The notes: generated by a model not told the origin, from the letters alone. A DNA stretch of 64,000 bases from Taudactylus pleione (GCA_031769625.1 JAUIMM010000213.1:124001-188000), one strand, 5' to 3'. Positions 11,779 to 24,589 are shown, counted from the first letter of the stretch. Program-made: numbers and translations.

Positions 11779-14700
11779 ATGGAGGACCAAACTTTCTCCG
11801 ATAAAAATAAAATAGAGAAAGAACCACTTCCTCCTAGTGCTGAAGCTGCTGCCACTAGTCATGACATAGACGATAACATGCCATCAACGTCGTCTGCCAA
11901 GGCCGATGCCCAATGTCATAATAGAGGGCACATACAATCCCAAATGACAAAGTTCAGAAAAATGACCTTGAAAAAAACATTTAAATCAGCTGAAGAGAAA
12001 CGTAAACTTGCCAATATGCCATTTACGACATGGAGTGGCAAGGAACGGCTAAAGTCGATCCCTAGTATGTTCATGACTAGTGGTTCAGCTTCACATGACG
12101 ATGGAAGCCCTCCTCCCACTAAAAAAATCAAAAGAGTTAAGCTGGCAAAAGCACAGCGAAGAACTGTGCTTTCTAAGAAGATATCACAAATCCCCAAGGA
12201 GAGTCCAAGTGTGGTGGTGGTTGCGATGCCTGACCTTCCCAGCACTGGACGGGAAGAGGTGGCTCTTTCCACCATTTGCACGCCCCCTGCAAGTGCTGAA
12301 AGGAGCACCAACAGTCCACTTGCTGGTATGCAAATTGAAGATGTCACTGTTGAAGTTCAACAGGATGAGGATACTGGTGTAGCTGGTGCTGAGGAGGAAG
12401 TTGGCGAGGAGGATTCTGATGGTGATGTGGTTTGTTTAAATCAGGCTCCGGGGGAGACTTGTTGTCCGTGGGATGAAAAAGCCCATCACGGTCATGCTTG
12501 GGCAGAAGACCAAACATTCCACCTCTTTGGTCTGGCAATATTTCTATCCAAATCCGGACAACAACTGTCTTGCCATATGTACATTATGTAAAGGTGAAAT
12601 AAGTAGGGGTAGGGACGTTAACCACCTAGGAACATCCTCCCTTATACGGCACCTGTCAAGTTCAGAAACTTTGGCTAAGACCGTAAGCAGTCCAGGGACA
12701 CCTAAATCCCGTTGCATCCAAGCACCTGCAAACCACACCGTCAACTCCCTCCTCGTCAATTTCCTCCTTAGTCAGGATTGGAAGTAGTCCTGCAGGCCAT
12801 GTCACTGGCATGACTGACTCTCCTATCCGGGATTCCTCCGGAGGATCCTGCATTGCTACACCTCCTGCTGCCACTGCTGCTGTTGCTGCTGCTGGGAGTC
12901 GTTCATCATCCCAGAGAGGAAGTAGGAACACCACTACTTTTACAAAACAATTGACCCTCCAACAGTCCTTAGCGAGGAGGATGAAGTACGACAGCAGTCA
13001 TCCTGAAGCAAAACGTATAACTGAGGCCTTGACAGCTATGTTGGTGTTAGACGTGCATCCGGTATCCGCCATTAGTGCAGTGGAATTTAGACAATTGCTG
13101 GAGGTAGTGTGTCCCCGGTTCCAAATCCCGTCTAGATTCCACTTCACTTGGCAGGCGATACCGAGACTGTACAGAAACGTCAGAAAAAGTCTCCTCAGTG
13201 TCCTGAAAAATGCCATTGTACCCAATGTCCACTTAACCACGGACTTGTGGACAAGTGGAACAGGGCAGACTAAGGACTATATGACTGTGACAGCCCACTG
13301 GGTAGATGTATCACCTTACGCAGCAACAGCAGCAGCATCACCAGTCGCAGCATCTCAGAAACGCCAGCTCGTTCCAAGGCAGGCTACGCTGTGTGTCACC
13401 GGTTTCAGTAAGAGGCACACCGCCGACAACCTCTTAGAGAAACTGAGGGAAATCATCGCCCAGTGGCTTACCCCACTTAGACTCTCCTGGGGATTTGTGA
13501 TATCTGACAACGCCACCAATATTGTGCGGGCATTACATCTGGGCAAATTCCAGCACGTCCCATGTTTTGCTCACACAGAATTTTCTGAAAAGCGACAGGG
13601 GCGTGCAGGAGATGCTTTGGGTGGCCCGAAAAATTTCAGGCCACTTTCGCCATTCAGCAACTGCGTGCTGAAGACTGGAGCACCAGCAAACACTCTTGAA
13701 CCTGCCCCGCCATCACCTGAAGCAAGAGGTTGTGACGCGGTGGAACTCAACCCTCTATATGCTTCAGAGGATGGAGGAGCAGCAAAACGCCATTCAAGCC
13801 TATACATCCACCTATGACATAGGCAAAGGAGGGGGTATGCACCTGACTCAAGCGCAGTGAAGAATGATTTCCATGTTGTGCAAGGTTCTCCAGCCCTTCG
13901 AACTTGCCACACGTGAAGTCAGTTCAGACACTGCCAGCTTGAGTCAGGTCATTCCCCTCATCAGGCTTTTGCAGAAGCAGCTGGAGAAAGTGAAGGAGGA
14001 GCTAAGACAGAGCGATTCCGCTCGGCATGTGGGACTTGTGGATGAAGCCCTTCATTCGCTTTGCCAGGATTCCAGGGTGGTCAATCTGTTGAAATAAGAC
14101 CACTACATTTTGGCCACCGTGCTCGATCCTAGGTTTAAAGCCTATGTGGTGTCTCTCTTTCCGGCCGACACAAGCCTGCAGAGGTGCAAAGACCTGCTGG
14201 TGAACACACTGTCAGCTGAAGCGGAACGTGACACGTCAACAGCTCCTTCTTCATTTTCTCCCGCAACTGGGGCTGCCAGGAAAAAACTTAGGTATCCTAA
14301 GCAACCCACTGGCGGTGATGCAGGGCAGGCAGGACCAAGTTTGGACATCTGGTCCGGACTGAAGGATCTGGCAACAATTTATGACATGTCTACTGTCACT
14401 GCATATGATACTGTCACCATTGACAGAATGGTGGAGGATTACATCGGTGACAGCATCCAAGTAGGCATGTCAGACAGTCCATACCTGTACTGGCAGGAAA
14501 AAGAGGCAATTTGGAGGCCCCTGTACAAACTGGCTCTATTTTACCTAAGTTGCCCCCCTCCAGTGTGTACTCCGAAAGAGTGTTTAGTGCAGCCGGGAAC
14601 CTTGTCAGCGAAAGGCATAGGAGGTTGCTTCCACAGAATGTGGAGATGATGATGTTCATCAAAATGAATTATCAGCTCTTCCAGGGAGACCAGCCTCCAG

Positions 14701-14834
14701 AACGTACAGAGGGACCTGTGGTGGTGGATTCAAGTGGTGACGAGTTAATACTTTGTGAGGATGAGGATGTACACACTGAAGAGGGTGAGGAATCGGTGGA
14801 TGAGGAGGATGAGGATGACATCTTGCCTCCGTAG
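11779..14834 (+). pseudogene. BED-finger hAT transposase, frameshifted
   Basis: The pieces in order are as follows. 11779-12475 is an acidic, low-complexity N-terminal region. About 12500-12665 is a BED zinc finger (VWQYFYPNP..., ICTLC, then HL-x7-RHL). 12810-13580 is the catalytic core start, with 'LTTDLWTS' (first Asp), 'DYMTVTAHW' and 'VISDNATNIVRAL' (second Asp) leading to 'HVPCFAH'. 13600-14097 has 'VTRWNST'. 14110-14580 holds 'LDPRFKAYV' and 'AIWRPLYKLA'. 14555-14834 is the dimerisation domain 'VFSAAGNLVS' and an acidic tail. The reading frame changes near 12440-12475, 12790, 13580-13600 and 14555-14575, and stops interrupt at 13858 and 14095. No single protein of normal length (roughly 800-900 residues) can be made, unless unseen introns explain some shifts. 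The protein would cut and rejoin the element's ends in the nucleus. Confidence 0.88.
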
Positions 14835-15978
14835 AGCCAGTTTGTGCAGGGACACATTAATTGCCAGCTTGTTTTGTGGGGGCCCAAACGAACCAATCAT
14901 TTCAGCCACAGTTGTGTGGCAGACCCTGGTGCTGAAATGATTGGTTTGTTAAACTGTGCATGTCCTGTTTATACAACATAAGGGTGGGTGGGAGAGCCCA
15001 AGGACAATTCTATCTTGCACCTCTTTTTTTTCTTTGCCTTATGTACAGTTTGGGGCCTAGTTTTTCAAACTGCCATCCTGTCTGCCACTGCAGTATCACG
15101 CCTAGATGGGTCACGTGTTTGTGCCGCCCACTCGTGTCGCTTAGCATAGTCATCCAGCTACCTCGGTGCAACCTTTTGGACATAAAAACACTATTGTGAG
15201 GTGTGAGGTGTTCAGAATAGACTGGAAATGAGTGGAAAATAAGGTTATTGAGGTTAATAATAGCATAGGAGCAGAAAAACCTACAAATTCTGTGATTTTA
15301 GCTGTTTTTATGCTTTTTTTCAAAAAAATACAGATCCAAAGCACAAAACCCAGAACCCAAAACACGGAAGGGTGGTTTTGGCAAAACCAATCCAGATCCA
15401 AAACACGAAGAAAGATCCAGATCCAAAACCAAAACACAAAACACGAAAAGTGGCCAGTGCACACCCCTAATTAGCACACCCACTACTGTATGTCTTGGTG
15501 TGCGATCACTTTGTGTATGCAGACACCCACCAGCCATTCATAAGATGCCCACTTGCACACATCATTTCCTGGAAGTGCTTGAAACCATTGGTACATTGAG
15601 CACCATCAGATGTGATTGCAGCGCTTGAGGTTGACTATACCCTGCTGAAAGCACTGCGATCACTTTAGTGTGAAATTCAACCAGGTAACATGTAAAATGA
15701 CACTGCCTGTTAATTATGCACGTCTCTGAAACTGCATTGAGATGCATAAGGCATGCCTGCATTTGCACCTCCACTCCCCCATTTCTAGTGGCCAGCCCCT
15801 GTTTCTAGTGGCCAGCCCCTGTTACACCCACAAATGGCCTTTCCTGTCACTCATTCAGCTGGACTGGCTATGCTGGGTGAGCGAATGCCACGCGCATTGT
15901 GATGCATACGCATGTGCAGTTTGCAAATATTGGCCTGCTTCAAGCAAACGCATCCTAGCGAGCACACCTGAATCAGCT

Positions 15979-18720
15979 CCAGAGATCTTTGCATCTTTTA
16001 AAATCTGTGTCAGTTGGAAAGAAAGACATTACATAGATCTTAAACCTAGGATCAAGCAAGCTGTCAAAATATAGCGATCCAATAGCAAAATGTTGCAAGT
16101 CATTAGGTCATGGTGAATAAAGAATTTGATCTACAAGTCTAACATACTTAGCAGTCTTGCTTTGTTTCACCTCCCTACTCAGCTTATTTTGCTGCTTTTA
16201 CATTAGTTTAATTAATGGTCAGGCATACATTGTAAGGGGTCGAATTCAATTTGGTTACTACTTCTTGCTTCAGTTGGTGGCATGGCAAACTGATATTTTC
16301 TAGCAGATGCTTCAATGTTCTTCATGTATTTGCTGAATGCTGAAAATGTCCTGAAATTTTACAGCCACAGCCATCATCTCCTACAAAGACCTGTACTTTT
16401 TAAAGAAATTCTGAATTATCAAGTTTATTGTGCGCGCAAAACATGGTACATGTTGCAATTCACCCAGTTATAATGCTTGTACAGTGTTACTTGCATTATC
16501 TGAAATGACAAATCTTGAGAAGAGTCTTGGTAGGGCAAGCCATTTTGCTATCAAATTGCTGAACTTTTCCAGAGTTTTTCCAACAGATTGACACCACTAT
16601 GCTTCTTAGTGAAGCCAGTGATACAGATATTATCCTGCCTGTAAATGAGCTGCCATTGTGTGTTAGAACCTGTTGCAGAAGGCAATACACCCATTGGGCT
16701 GTCACTGTTATGTAATCTTCAGTTTGACCAGTAATGCAAGTCCACATATCTGTAGTTAAGTGGATAGTCAGTACAATGGCATTTCTAACATTGCAGTATA
16801 GGTGATAATTTGGTGTTCTGGAAAAATAGAATTAAGATGGAATTTGGAATTGTTAAAACTTGACTTAACAAATCAGTTAAAACCAGATGCACTGATGAAG
16901 GAAATTGGATGCAGATCTAGAGATATTTACAAATACACCTTTTCTCAATATGGCATGTGATACAAAATACATGGCATTTCTAAGCCACGTTGAGCGATGT
17001 AGCATCTTCTTTTGTAACTTTTTAACCCAAATTTGTATCTTAGTCACAATCAGATGAGACATGCTGCTTCACAGGACCGTACTGATTAATTTGATATGCA
17101 ACACTTGTACATCTATGTGCAACTATGTGTGAATCTGTATAAGAAGCATAACGTAATCTAGACAAAGATAAAAAGCTGCTGCATTGTAGCACTTCGTATA
17201 CAGATTTAGACCTAGTCCCATGGTACCTGGCTTGCCAAGAAGGGCTGTTTGGCATGACTGTAGCAATAGTGTATATGTATATGTATATATGGAGGTTATC
17301 ATATTTGGTTAATTTTACACATGATTTTTTCACAGACAATTGTTTGAAACTACTAGTGTTCTCGGTCCCCTTATGTGATAAAATTCACTCTCAGTAGCAG
17401 CATCCCTAGCATGCAATGATTATTTTCAGAAATCATGGCTTGCATTAGGGGAGTTAATTTGGCTTTGCAAATTAGATGCACCTCTGATCACTAATGAGGT
17501 GGTTGATGATGAAAGTGTTTAGGTGGAGATTTCAGGTGCTGGTATCTATATATTCTAAGTGTATGATTTTCTAGATTTTTATAAACTACTTGAATGAACA
17601 TGCTGCAAATGGCATAACAGGGAGGAGGTGTCTAGGTGGTTAAAGTTCATACCTTTACTTTGGCATTACATATACCACAGATGCCTTGACAAATGTTACC
17701 AGGATTTGGGTAAAAATATTTCCACATGGAAGAGATGCCTTTTTGGTCTTTTGCCAGGCATGACATTGTGCTTCTTATCAGTGGCAAACACTGCTGCCAC
17801 TGATGGCTGACTTTCTTCAACACAAACAACATTATCCTCCTGAATTTTGTCAATTTGTTCTTGTTCAACACATTCATCATCATCTTCCTCAATGACAGAT
17901 ACACAATTATTCCCCTCATCCTATTGCATATTTACTACTTTCAAAGTGGCATCCTCAATTTCTATATCTTAAGCATCATCATAATTGCTTTTACTACTAC
18001 TCATCTTCACATTTGCAGAGAATCCATAAATGGTGCAAGGAGGCTTTTCTGGAAATTACAGTGTCAGAATGAAAAATGTCAGACACACACACACATCACT
18101 CATGGATACATTTAGGGGTATATTTACTAAAGTGAGGGTTTATAGAATTGGAGATGTTGCCGAAAGCAAATCAGATTCTAATTATTATGTTTTAGAAGGT
18201 GCTAAATAAATAAGTAGAATCTGATTGGTTGCTATGGGCAACACCAGAAGTTTGTGAACACACAATTTGTTTTTCAGCCTAGTGTTCTTTTTGTGCACTG
18301 ATTTGTCTGTCTTAAAAGTTACACATGTGGACTTAGAGTAAGAAGATGGTGCATGTGAGGTTACAGAAGATGCCTGACTGTGTATGGCCCTGACTTTCAT
18401 AATAGGCATTTAAGTGCATGAAAGAGCAGTAGCAGGACCATAACTCACAAAGAAAGGCCATGGGCTGAGTATATTGTTGCCACTCTTTGTGGTGTATGAC
18501 ATGTTGGTAATTTTAAATTGTTTGGCAGTAACTTTTCTCTTCATAGTTAGGGCAATGCAAATCTTAGCAATGTTTTACAATTCATAATAAAAACATCAAC
18601 CCTTTCTTATACCATCTTCTTACCCCTTGACCTTTTTTAAAAGTAGAAGTACTGCCAGCATTAGTACTGGGATGTTCCTGTTCTTCTATAGACTGATTCA
18701 TGTTTGATTTACACCAGGAC
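15979..18720 (-). pseudogene. Old hAT transposase, N-terminal and catalytic part
   Basis: On the minus strand, from high to low coordinate, there are five recognisable blocks. A possible start lies near 18705 (MNQSIEEQEHPSTNAGSTS). 18200-18580 matches the N-terminal region of the younger hAT (KRK..., TT.SG). A BED finger at about 17740-17650 reads MWKYFYPNPGN...ICGIC. 16750-16500 has TGQTEDYITVTAQW, equivalent to TGQTKDYMTVTAHW of the younger element. About 16240-16290 matches the 'VTRWNST' region and 15979-16075 matches LDPRFK.YV. Many stops, indels and a small MITE (18115-18262) break it. It is clearly more decayed than the younger hAT and is continued by the fragment at 9166-9835. Confidence 0.85.
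18115..18262. mobile_element. Truncated small MITE ('ggggtatatttactaaa' family)
   Basis: It starts 'ggggtatatttactaaagtg' and contains 'agaatctgattggttgctat', like the complete copy at 56225-56393. The right inverted end is missing. It is inserted in the old hAT coding region. Confidence 0.75.
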
Positions 18721-18750
18721 AGGAATAAAGCTGCTGTACTTGAACTTGTA

Positions 18751-21174
18751 ACTGCCACCATACCAAGTGAACATATGATGAGGCAGGGAAATGAGGGACT
18801 GGTACCTTTACCATGCAGTTTTATTAAAATACTTTTTAAACCAGTTAAAAAGGTCTTCTTTCAGCTTTTATTATTTTGCGGTGCAGCTGACTAAGACAGT
18901 GACAGTACAGTGATATATACTGCACCTCAAATACACACAATTATCCCTTGACATATATATAATAAAACTTAAATAAAATGACTTGAGATTTTGTTTAAAA
19001 ACAGAACAAAAGTATTTGGGGTATATCTCACTCAGATACAGAACTTTATTTTTTGGTCAGCTAAGCTTGCACTCACAGTACTGTACACCCTTCATATGTG
19101 TACACACTACACAGTAAGTGCAGCTTAGAATATCAAATACAAACAGGAGACTGTGCGGATTGCCAGCTATAGCGTCTGTCCCTTTATCTCCTCTTGACAT
19201 GTAAATTTTTTGTGTCCCCCTAAGATACAAAACTGAGCAAACTGGATCTTTGGTAAACTAATCTTGAGAACAAAGTACTATCTCAGCCCTCATACACATT
19301 ATATATGGTTGATGATAACAATTTTAAGTGCAGCTCACTTCAAACAAACATGTACATAGGAGGAGCCTGTATTGCAGATTGATTGCTTGTTAGTGTCTGA
19401 CTCTATTACACACAAATTAAATATGCCTTCTTTTTAACCCTTTCCACCCACTCCTACTACCTAGACTCTCTCCAATGGTGACTAGTACAGCACAGCTACA
19501 GCCAGCAACCATCATTCATGCACTCTCCTATCTAAAATGGCACCTGAAATCACGAGGGATGGACTTATATGTAATCCAAAACAAATGCATCATTTCTGGG
19601 AAAATTAAGTTTTACCTTGTTTTGAGAACCAAAAATGTTGGGTGATTACGGCCTATAACTCGGTTTGACTTGGTACCCCAAAAATTCAGTCAAACTGGAC
19701 CAGTCATTAATTAACAGAATTAAAATACTGCATCCTTCCAAGTCTTTCTGGCCCCTACCATCCCTGATAACCTACATGGACATATGATGTACTTCTTAGT
19801 ACTAAACCTAAAAGCACATTGTAATGTAAATATTTTGACTGCACTAATTTACAAAATGTCATTTGTCATGTATACTATACGTTTAATAACAGCAATTTAT
19901 TATTTTTATACAATAAACATTTTCTTATTTTATCTAATTTTTATTTAGCATGAATATCACATACAAATATGCTGCTTTCTAACCTTGAAAAACATTTAAA
20001 TAAGATGAATTTCAAATTAAAAAATATATCTATATAGAATGCATTTGTATGTATAGGTAGATGTAATATTCCTGATGCTGTTCATTACTTGTATTATTCC
20101 TTTTATGATTCTGATTTGCATTAATAGTATGAGCTTTTAATAATTCATTTGCTATGTCTGAAGTACTGAGTCAATGTTCTTCAGGATTTCAGTATACAAA
20201 AATGTTATCCATTAATAATTTATATTGGAATAACAGAGATCATGGTTTTCTTTAAAATATAAAAATACCTGTTTTTAAATGAGTTTTAATGAAATGTGTA
20301 CTGTACTATGGGTGATGAGGATACAGTATATTGATAAAGGCATTTTTATTTCTACTAGTAGCGGCATTGATTTAAATCTTGGTGAATATATATGCAGTAT
20401 TTTTCATGCAAATAGAGCAGTTTGCATTGTGACCCACATACTACTTATGTCAAAAAGTAGAATTGAGTGTGAGAAGTGATGCATACAATAGAAAATTATT
20501 TTCAAATGCCTTCTGAAAAATCAGTAAGGGGTAAATTCACGAAGCAGCGGGTTGACCAGCATTTAGAAACTGATGGACATCGGCGGTAGTTTGGGGGCCA
20601 ATATACAGTGAGCCTGATTCAGATGTGCACGCTATTGTAGCTACAATTTTTTTCCTAGTTGCAATGGCAATAATATGCAGTTTGTAGTTTCAGTCTTTCC
20701 CTTGTTTACTAACATGCACCAGAATGTGAATGTACAAAGAAGAAAAAGAAATGAGATTCTCTGGTGCACTCTAGACTGTGTGCTATTAATTGATTATATT
20801 GAAGAGAAAATTATTCTAGGTTTATTATTTTTTGCATAGCATTAATAATTAAAACATAAATTTGAATATTGGTATTTTAAAAATATATAGGTATAACTAT
20901 AACTGTATGCGGCGAAATATAATAAAATAAATAGAAAGTGAAAAAAGTAATGAAAATGTAGATTCAAAATTAATTAAATAGTTCTCATTGAAACTATGTG
21001 TGTTTTGTTTTTAATGGTTAAATGCCTACTATTGGCTGTATATATCTCAAAAGGAATAGAGCCAGTAATTATCTTGTAGTTAAGTACTGTTGCTTAGCTT
21101 AACAGAGTGTATTTATATTTATTCACAGTGGATCTGTTACATTGTATTAAAAAATATGACTACTGCGCTCGCTC
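18751..21174. other. No gene recognised
   Basis: Moderately AT-rich DNA. The start of this stretch may hold the old hAT's 5' UTR and terminus, but I could not locate its inverted end. At 20529 'ggggtaaattcacgaag' resembles the end of a small inverted-repeat element, without a visible partner. The remainder shows no feature I can support. Confidence 0.5.
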
Positions 21175-21200
21175 TGAATCAGGGCCCACCTCCATTAAAA

Positions 21201-21680
21201 TGGAGCGTCCTCCTGGACGCTCGTATAGCTGTGGGTCACCACCCACAGCATATACGAGCGTCCAACAAGATGGTCGCGATGGTCTTGACCATCGCTACCA
21301 TCGGACTTGCGAGTGAAACCCTGTGGTTGGGTTTCTCAACCGCAAGGCCAGGAGTGATTTTGGCTCTATCAGAGCCAAAATCACTCCCACTGACATCACT
21401 AGTGATGTCAGTGGGGCCGGCTTCAGACGGTAGGCATTCCCATAGGAACGCCTCCATCTGGCAGGCACGCCCCCGGCACGCCCACCAAAGGGGGCGTGCT
21501 GTCAATCAACATCGACAGCATGCCCCCTTTGGTGCGAGACCCAGAGCGATGGAAAGTCCTTCGCTCGCCGGGTCTCGTGCATGCGCACGATGGAGCTCCC
21601 TCCATCGTGCGCATGCGCAGTGGGGACCATCGACCCACTTGCGAGCGTACTGCCACTCGCGTGTGGGTCTGAATGACCCC
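21201..21680. repeat. Chain of back-to-back hairpins in a GC-rich island
   Basis: Successive inverted repeats almost touch one another. 21214-21264 has 23-bp arms and a CACC loop. 21269-21302 has 16-bp arms with one mismatch. 21351-21387 has perfect 17-bp arms. 21386-21415 is a perfect 30-bp palindrome with no loop. 21484-21533 has 20-bp arms with one mismatch. 21538-21580 is imperfect. 21581-21614 has perfect 15-bp arms. 21618-21671 is imperfect. The block is GC-rich and CpG-rich against AT-rich flanks, and 'tgaatcagggccc' / 'gggtctgaatgacccc' sit at its edges. It is probably a MITE-like element; class unknown. Open frames through it are incidental. Confidence 0.85.
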
Positions 21681-21699
21681 CATTGTTTCTTTTCAATAA

Positions 21700-24589
21700 T
21701 TATTCACTGACAGGTTGCATCTACTTATAGAATTTAGTTCTCTATGGGATACATAGTCCCAAATTTAGAGCTTATGTATAACTACAGGATTAATGGTTCC
21801 TGTGTGTTAATATGCCCTTCCACATGAGGAATTTGGTTAATGGGTTATCTCAATCAGAGTCACACGTGTTTTCACAGCTGCAGCTATGTTGGATCTTACT
21901 AATGGTGTGACAGCAGTATTATAATGGAATCTGTTCAGTCCCCGTTGTAATTTGGTACAGTCCCTATTGTAATTTAATACAGTGCTCATATAGACATATT
22001 AATGTTTACTGATTAAAAGACAGCAGCATCAGATTACCCGATATATTCAATATGGAGGCAGTAATCTATAGTGTTATCACTGCTCGTTATGGCTTTGTTC
22101 TGTTACTGCCTTTTCCTTGTAATTTGGTTCATGTGTGCAATGGCCTGATAAAATTACTATGGCATGCAGTAACACATATCTAGGTTATTGCGCTGCAAAC
22201 ACAAGTGACCCACTTGATGTGATACACATTAATGATAATACAATCCCCGTAATGGAAATACACAATACTTAATTAAACATTGGTTGTCATGGTTATGTTA
22301 CCACAGCTAGATTATGCCCAATACATGCTATGTGCTAGGGCATAGATAGCTTATTCCAATTGATTTATCACACACATGATAACCAATCAGAATAAGCTAT
22401 CTATGCCCTAGCACATAGCATCTGGAATGAGATGAGCAAATAAGTGATGAAAGAAGGATTGTTTCAGGGTGTCTTTAGCCAAACCAAAAAATTACAGGTA
22501 GCCTGCAGGTACCAGTGGGCCGATGCTTGTACCTATACAAGCAGAGGCACACCTATACACTTCAGGCATGACATGGCTTGCTGGGACCTGTAATTCACCA
22601 GCAAGTCCTTTTTTTCCCTCAATATTACTCTTCTTATTAACCCAAACACTGCTGCACAGGTATGGGAAGAACCCTATAGATATCTGCATTAGAAGTTTTT
22701 CCTTGGAGAAGACCAACAGTTTTGTGGGCCAAATTCCCTTAGGCTCCAAGACTTCATCAGAGAGGAACTCCTATGCCTCACAAATATAGTATGTCTATTC
22801 AACTAAGGACATCACCTGTAACCTGCTTTATGGAGTGTAGGCCTTCATAAAACCATATTGACCTTTTTTCAACTACTTTATTACCCAAACTCAAATTTTC
22901 AAATGTCTTAATATCTTCTATTATATTCTTTAGAAAGGCGACATTAAAATAAAAATGTTGTGGTCTTGCTATATAGGTGCATTTACTTTTTTGTCATTGA
23001 TTCTCAGTTTTTCATACTTTCCTGGAAAGGGATTAAATGATACTAATCTGTGATAATTTAACCTTTTGTCAGGTTTGGCCGCTTCCCTGCTTATTGTATT
23101 TGTTAAACAGAAATTTCAGGAGATACATATGTAGCCGGCTCCATCATTGCTGTAATGCGTGCACAAGGGCACATGCATCGCGCGACTCGACTAAGCGTGG
23201 CCGGCGTTCGCCCATTACAATCTATGGTGGGCATGTGCAGACACACTAGTCACGCCATCCATGCTGCGATGCGCTCATATCGCGGGATGGATGAGTGTGG
23301 CTACATCTGTAGGCTTCACTGCATTCTGAATCTTGAGTGTATGATAGACAGCCCTCAGTAATTAATCATTTCTCATCAATTCAAAGATTCTTCATTGTCT
23401 GATTTGTCTGCTACCTCACCTTCCTCCTGAGAGTTGGTGTCAGAGCCCTCCTATGACTGGACCAGTGCAGAGCTGTGGTACCTCCTTGGTATAACTGTAG
23501 ATAGAGGGAGAGAATAGAGCTCACTGTATGTAGGACTAATTTTCTTGTTTTTTTATTTTAAAAAAAACCTTGATCACTCTATGATTCATTATGATATTAT
23601 GTTCATCTTAAGCATAATTTAATTTTCTGGCTGGGTTAACCTCCATCACCTACTGTTGCTGGGAAGCCATATAAAAAACACATCAGCTCTATGAAACAAT
23701 AACCAGCGGGTGTGCATTCCCATTCAGTGCTATAGCAGAGTAAAATGACATCTTAAATCTATTGTCTTATTTAAAAACGCTGCATGAGAGCTGATAATTT
23801 TCATAACCAGTTTTCTTTCTGTAAATTGGACAGATATAGAGATGTTTAGGTTTCATTATACTGTACATGTTTTGACATATTTTTACATAAGGATAACTGA
23901 ATCATTCCCTTATGGTACACATGTTTGTGTGCATATATTTTAAATTGAACAATATATTACTTAAATGAACTATGTTGGTTTTGTATTTTTAATATTATTA
24001 TGATAAATGTACAAAATCATGCTTTTTAACATGCATCGCAGATCTCTGTGTGCTTCCTCAGACAAGTGACTCATAATGAACATTCTAAGATACCTTATCA
24101 TAATCTAGTGAGATAATAAACACACATATAGGTGTGTCCTGCTACATCTTTGCTCCATACGCCATGTAGCTCACCGTGCTAATCATGCTATGCTGTGGCA
24201 TATTGAGTCGCATTGTAACATACTGAACGATGGAAAAGCAGGGGAGTGTAATACAACTTTCTGTCCACCAGATGTCACTTGTCCTAAACTGCACTGTGCA
24301 TGCGTAAAAAAAAAAGACAAAGCAGTGTCTGTAGTACCGCCCACTTATTGGCTGCCTGAACCTGTCATTTGGTACGTTAAAGTTGTCATGTTGTAATTGA
24401 GTGCGTAATAAAGGATTAAAACATTCGGTGTGCAAGTCCTGAGTACACTTTTGAAAAACAATTAATAATTGTGTTCTGCAATTATTATTACAGTATATTA
24501 TGCTAGATACACACATCAGCAAGATAACACCACATTTTAGTAAAGTCTGTGCCAGTCTGTGCAATGTGCTACATTATTCTGCAGTGATA
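21700..24589. other. Mostly unannotated, with small repeat fragments
   Basis: No gene recognised. Near 23125-23310 a CpG-richer block begins 'atgtagccggctcc' and ends 'gagtgtggctacat', suggesting a short element with inverted ends of about 8-15 bp. Near 22565-22615 a 'gcttgctggg' / 'accagcaag' pair resembles the hairpin blocks in the foldback arms. These are weak calls. Confidence 0.35.
22325..22421. repeat. Short hairpin with arms of about 34 bp
   Basis: 'atgctatgtgctagggcat' through 'agcttattc' is mirrored by 'gaataagctatctatgccc' through 'agcat', with a loop of about 30 nt. The match is essentially perfect, suggesting a recent or folding-maintained inverted repeat. Confidence 0.85.

Larger units (their letters stand above)
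9896..15469 (+). mobile_element. Complete hAT transposon (5574 bp) with perfect 8-bp TSD
   Basis: The element begins TAGGGGTGAGC (9896) and ends with the reverse complement of TAGGGGTGTGC (15469), giving 11-bp inverted ends with one mismatch. ATTAGCAC occurs immediately outside both ends (9888-9895 and 15470-15477), a perfect 8-bp target duplication as expected of the hAT superfamily. From 5' to 3' it holds a subterminal hairpin (9908-9932), short GTGTA/CTGTG repeats (10140-10350), an array of 160-bp units (10455-11740), a BED-finger transposase pseudogene (11779-14834), a 3' UTR, and a subterminal stretch rich in 'aaaaccc.gaaccaaa' (15330-15450). The intact duplication implies fairly recent insertion, yet the transposase is already broken. 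Confidence 0.95.
9836..15978. mobile_element. Unidentified ~560-bp insertion in the old hAT, itself split by a younger hAT
   Basis: The pieces 9836-9895 and 15478-15978 interrupt the old hAT coding sequence at one point. A possible 4-bp duplication (CCAG at 9832-9835 and 15979-15982) flanks it. At the left edge is a perfect hairpin with 9-bp arms (gcgtatgca / tgcatacgc, 9836-9858). A 21-bp direct repeat ('tttctagtggccagcccctg') occurs twice in tandem near 15781-15823. I see no long terminal inverted repeat and no coding capacity, so its class is unknown. Confidence 0.55.
8440..18750 (-). mobile_element. Old minus-strand hAT, split by nested insertions
   Basis: Two separated blocks are collinear with the younger hAT at 9896-15469 but read on the minus strand. 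The 5' part of the transposase is at about 18720-15979 and the 3' part plus 3' UTR at 9835 to about 8440. The break falls inside one homologous codon run: the right block ends at the equivalent of 'FPTDTDFKRCKDLW', and the left block resumes within a few bases of the equivalent next residues. The 3' UTR also matches, including 'gtttgttaaactgtgcatgtc' on the minus strand. I could not find the element's outer inverted repeats or target duplication, so its limits are approximate. Confidence 0.8.

Noticed and set aside
11291..11827. 178-residue minus-strand open frame
   Set aside because: It runs antisense through the 160-bp units, and the protein repeats with the DNA. No family motif.
11916..12347. 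143-residue minus-strand frame opposite the hAT transposase
   Set aside because: Shadow of the transposase N-terminal region, whose plus-strand reading matches the homologous old hAT.
9836..15978. Calling the ~560-bp insert a Helitron because the minus strand ends in a hairpin and CTGG
   Set aside because: The hairpin is too close to the end, the following base is not T, and a 4-bp duplication is possible. Left unclassified.
21090..21710. 206-residue plus-strand open frame
   Set aside because: It crosses the hairpin chain, where inverted repeats suppress stops on both strands. Low-complexity Arg/Ser/Pro composition and no conserved motif.
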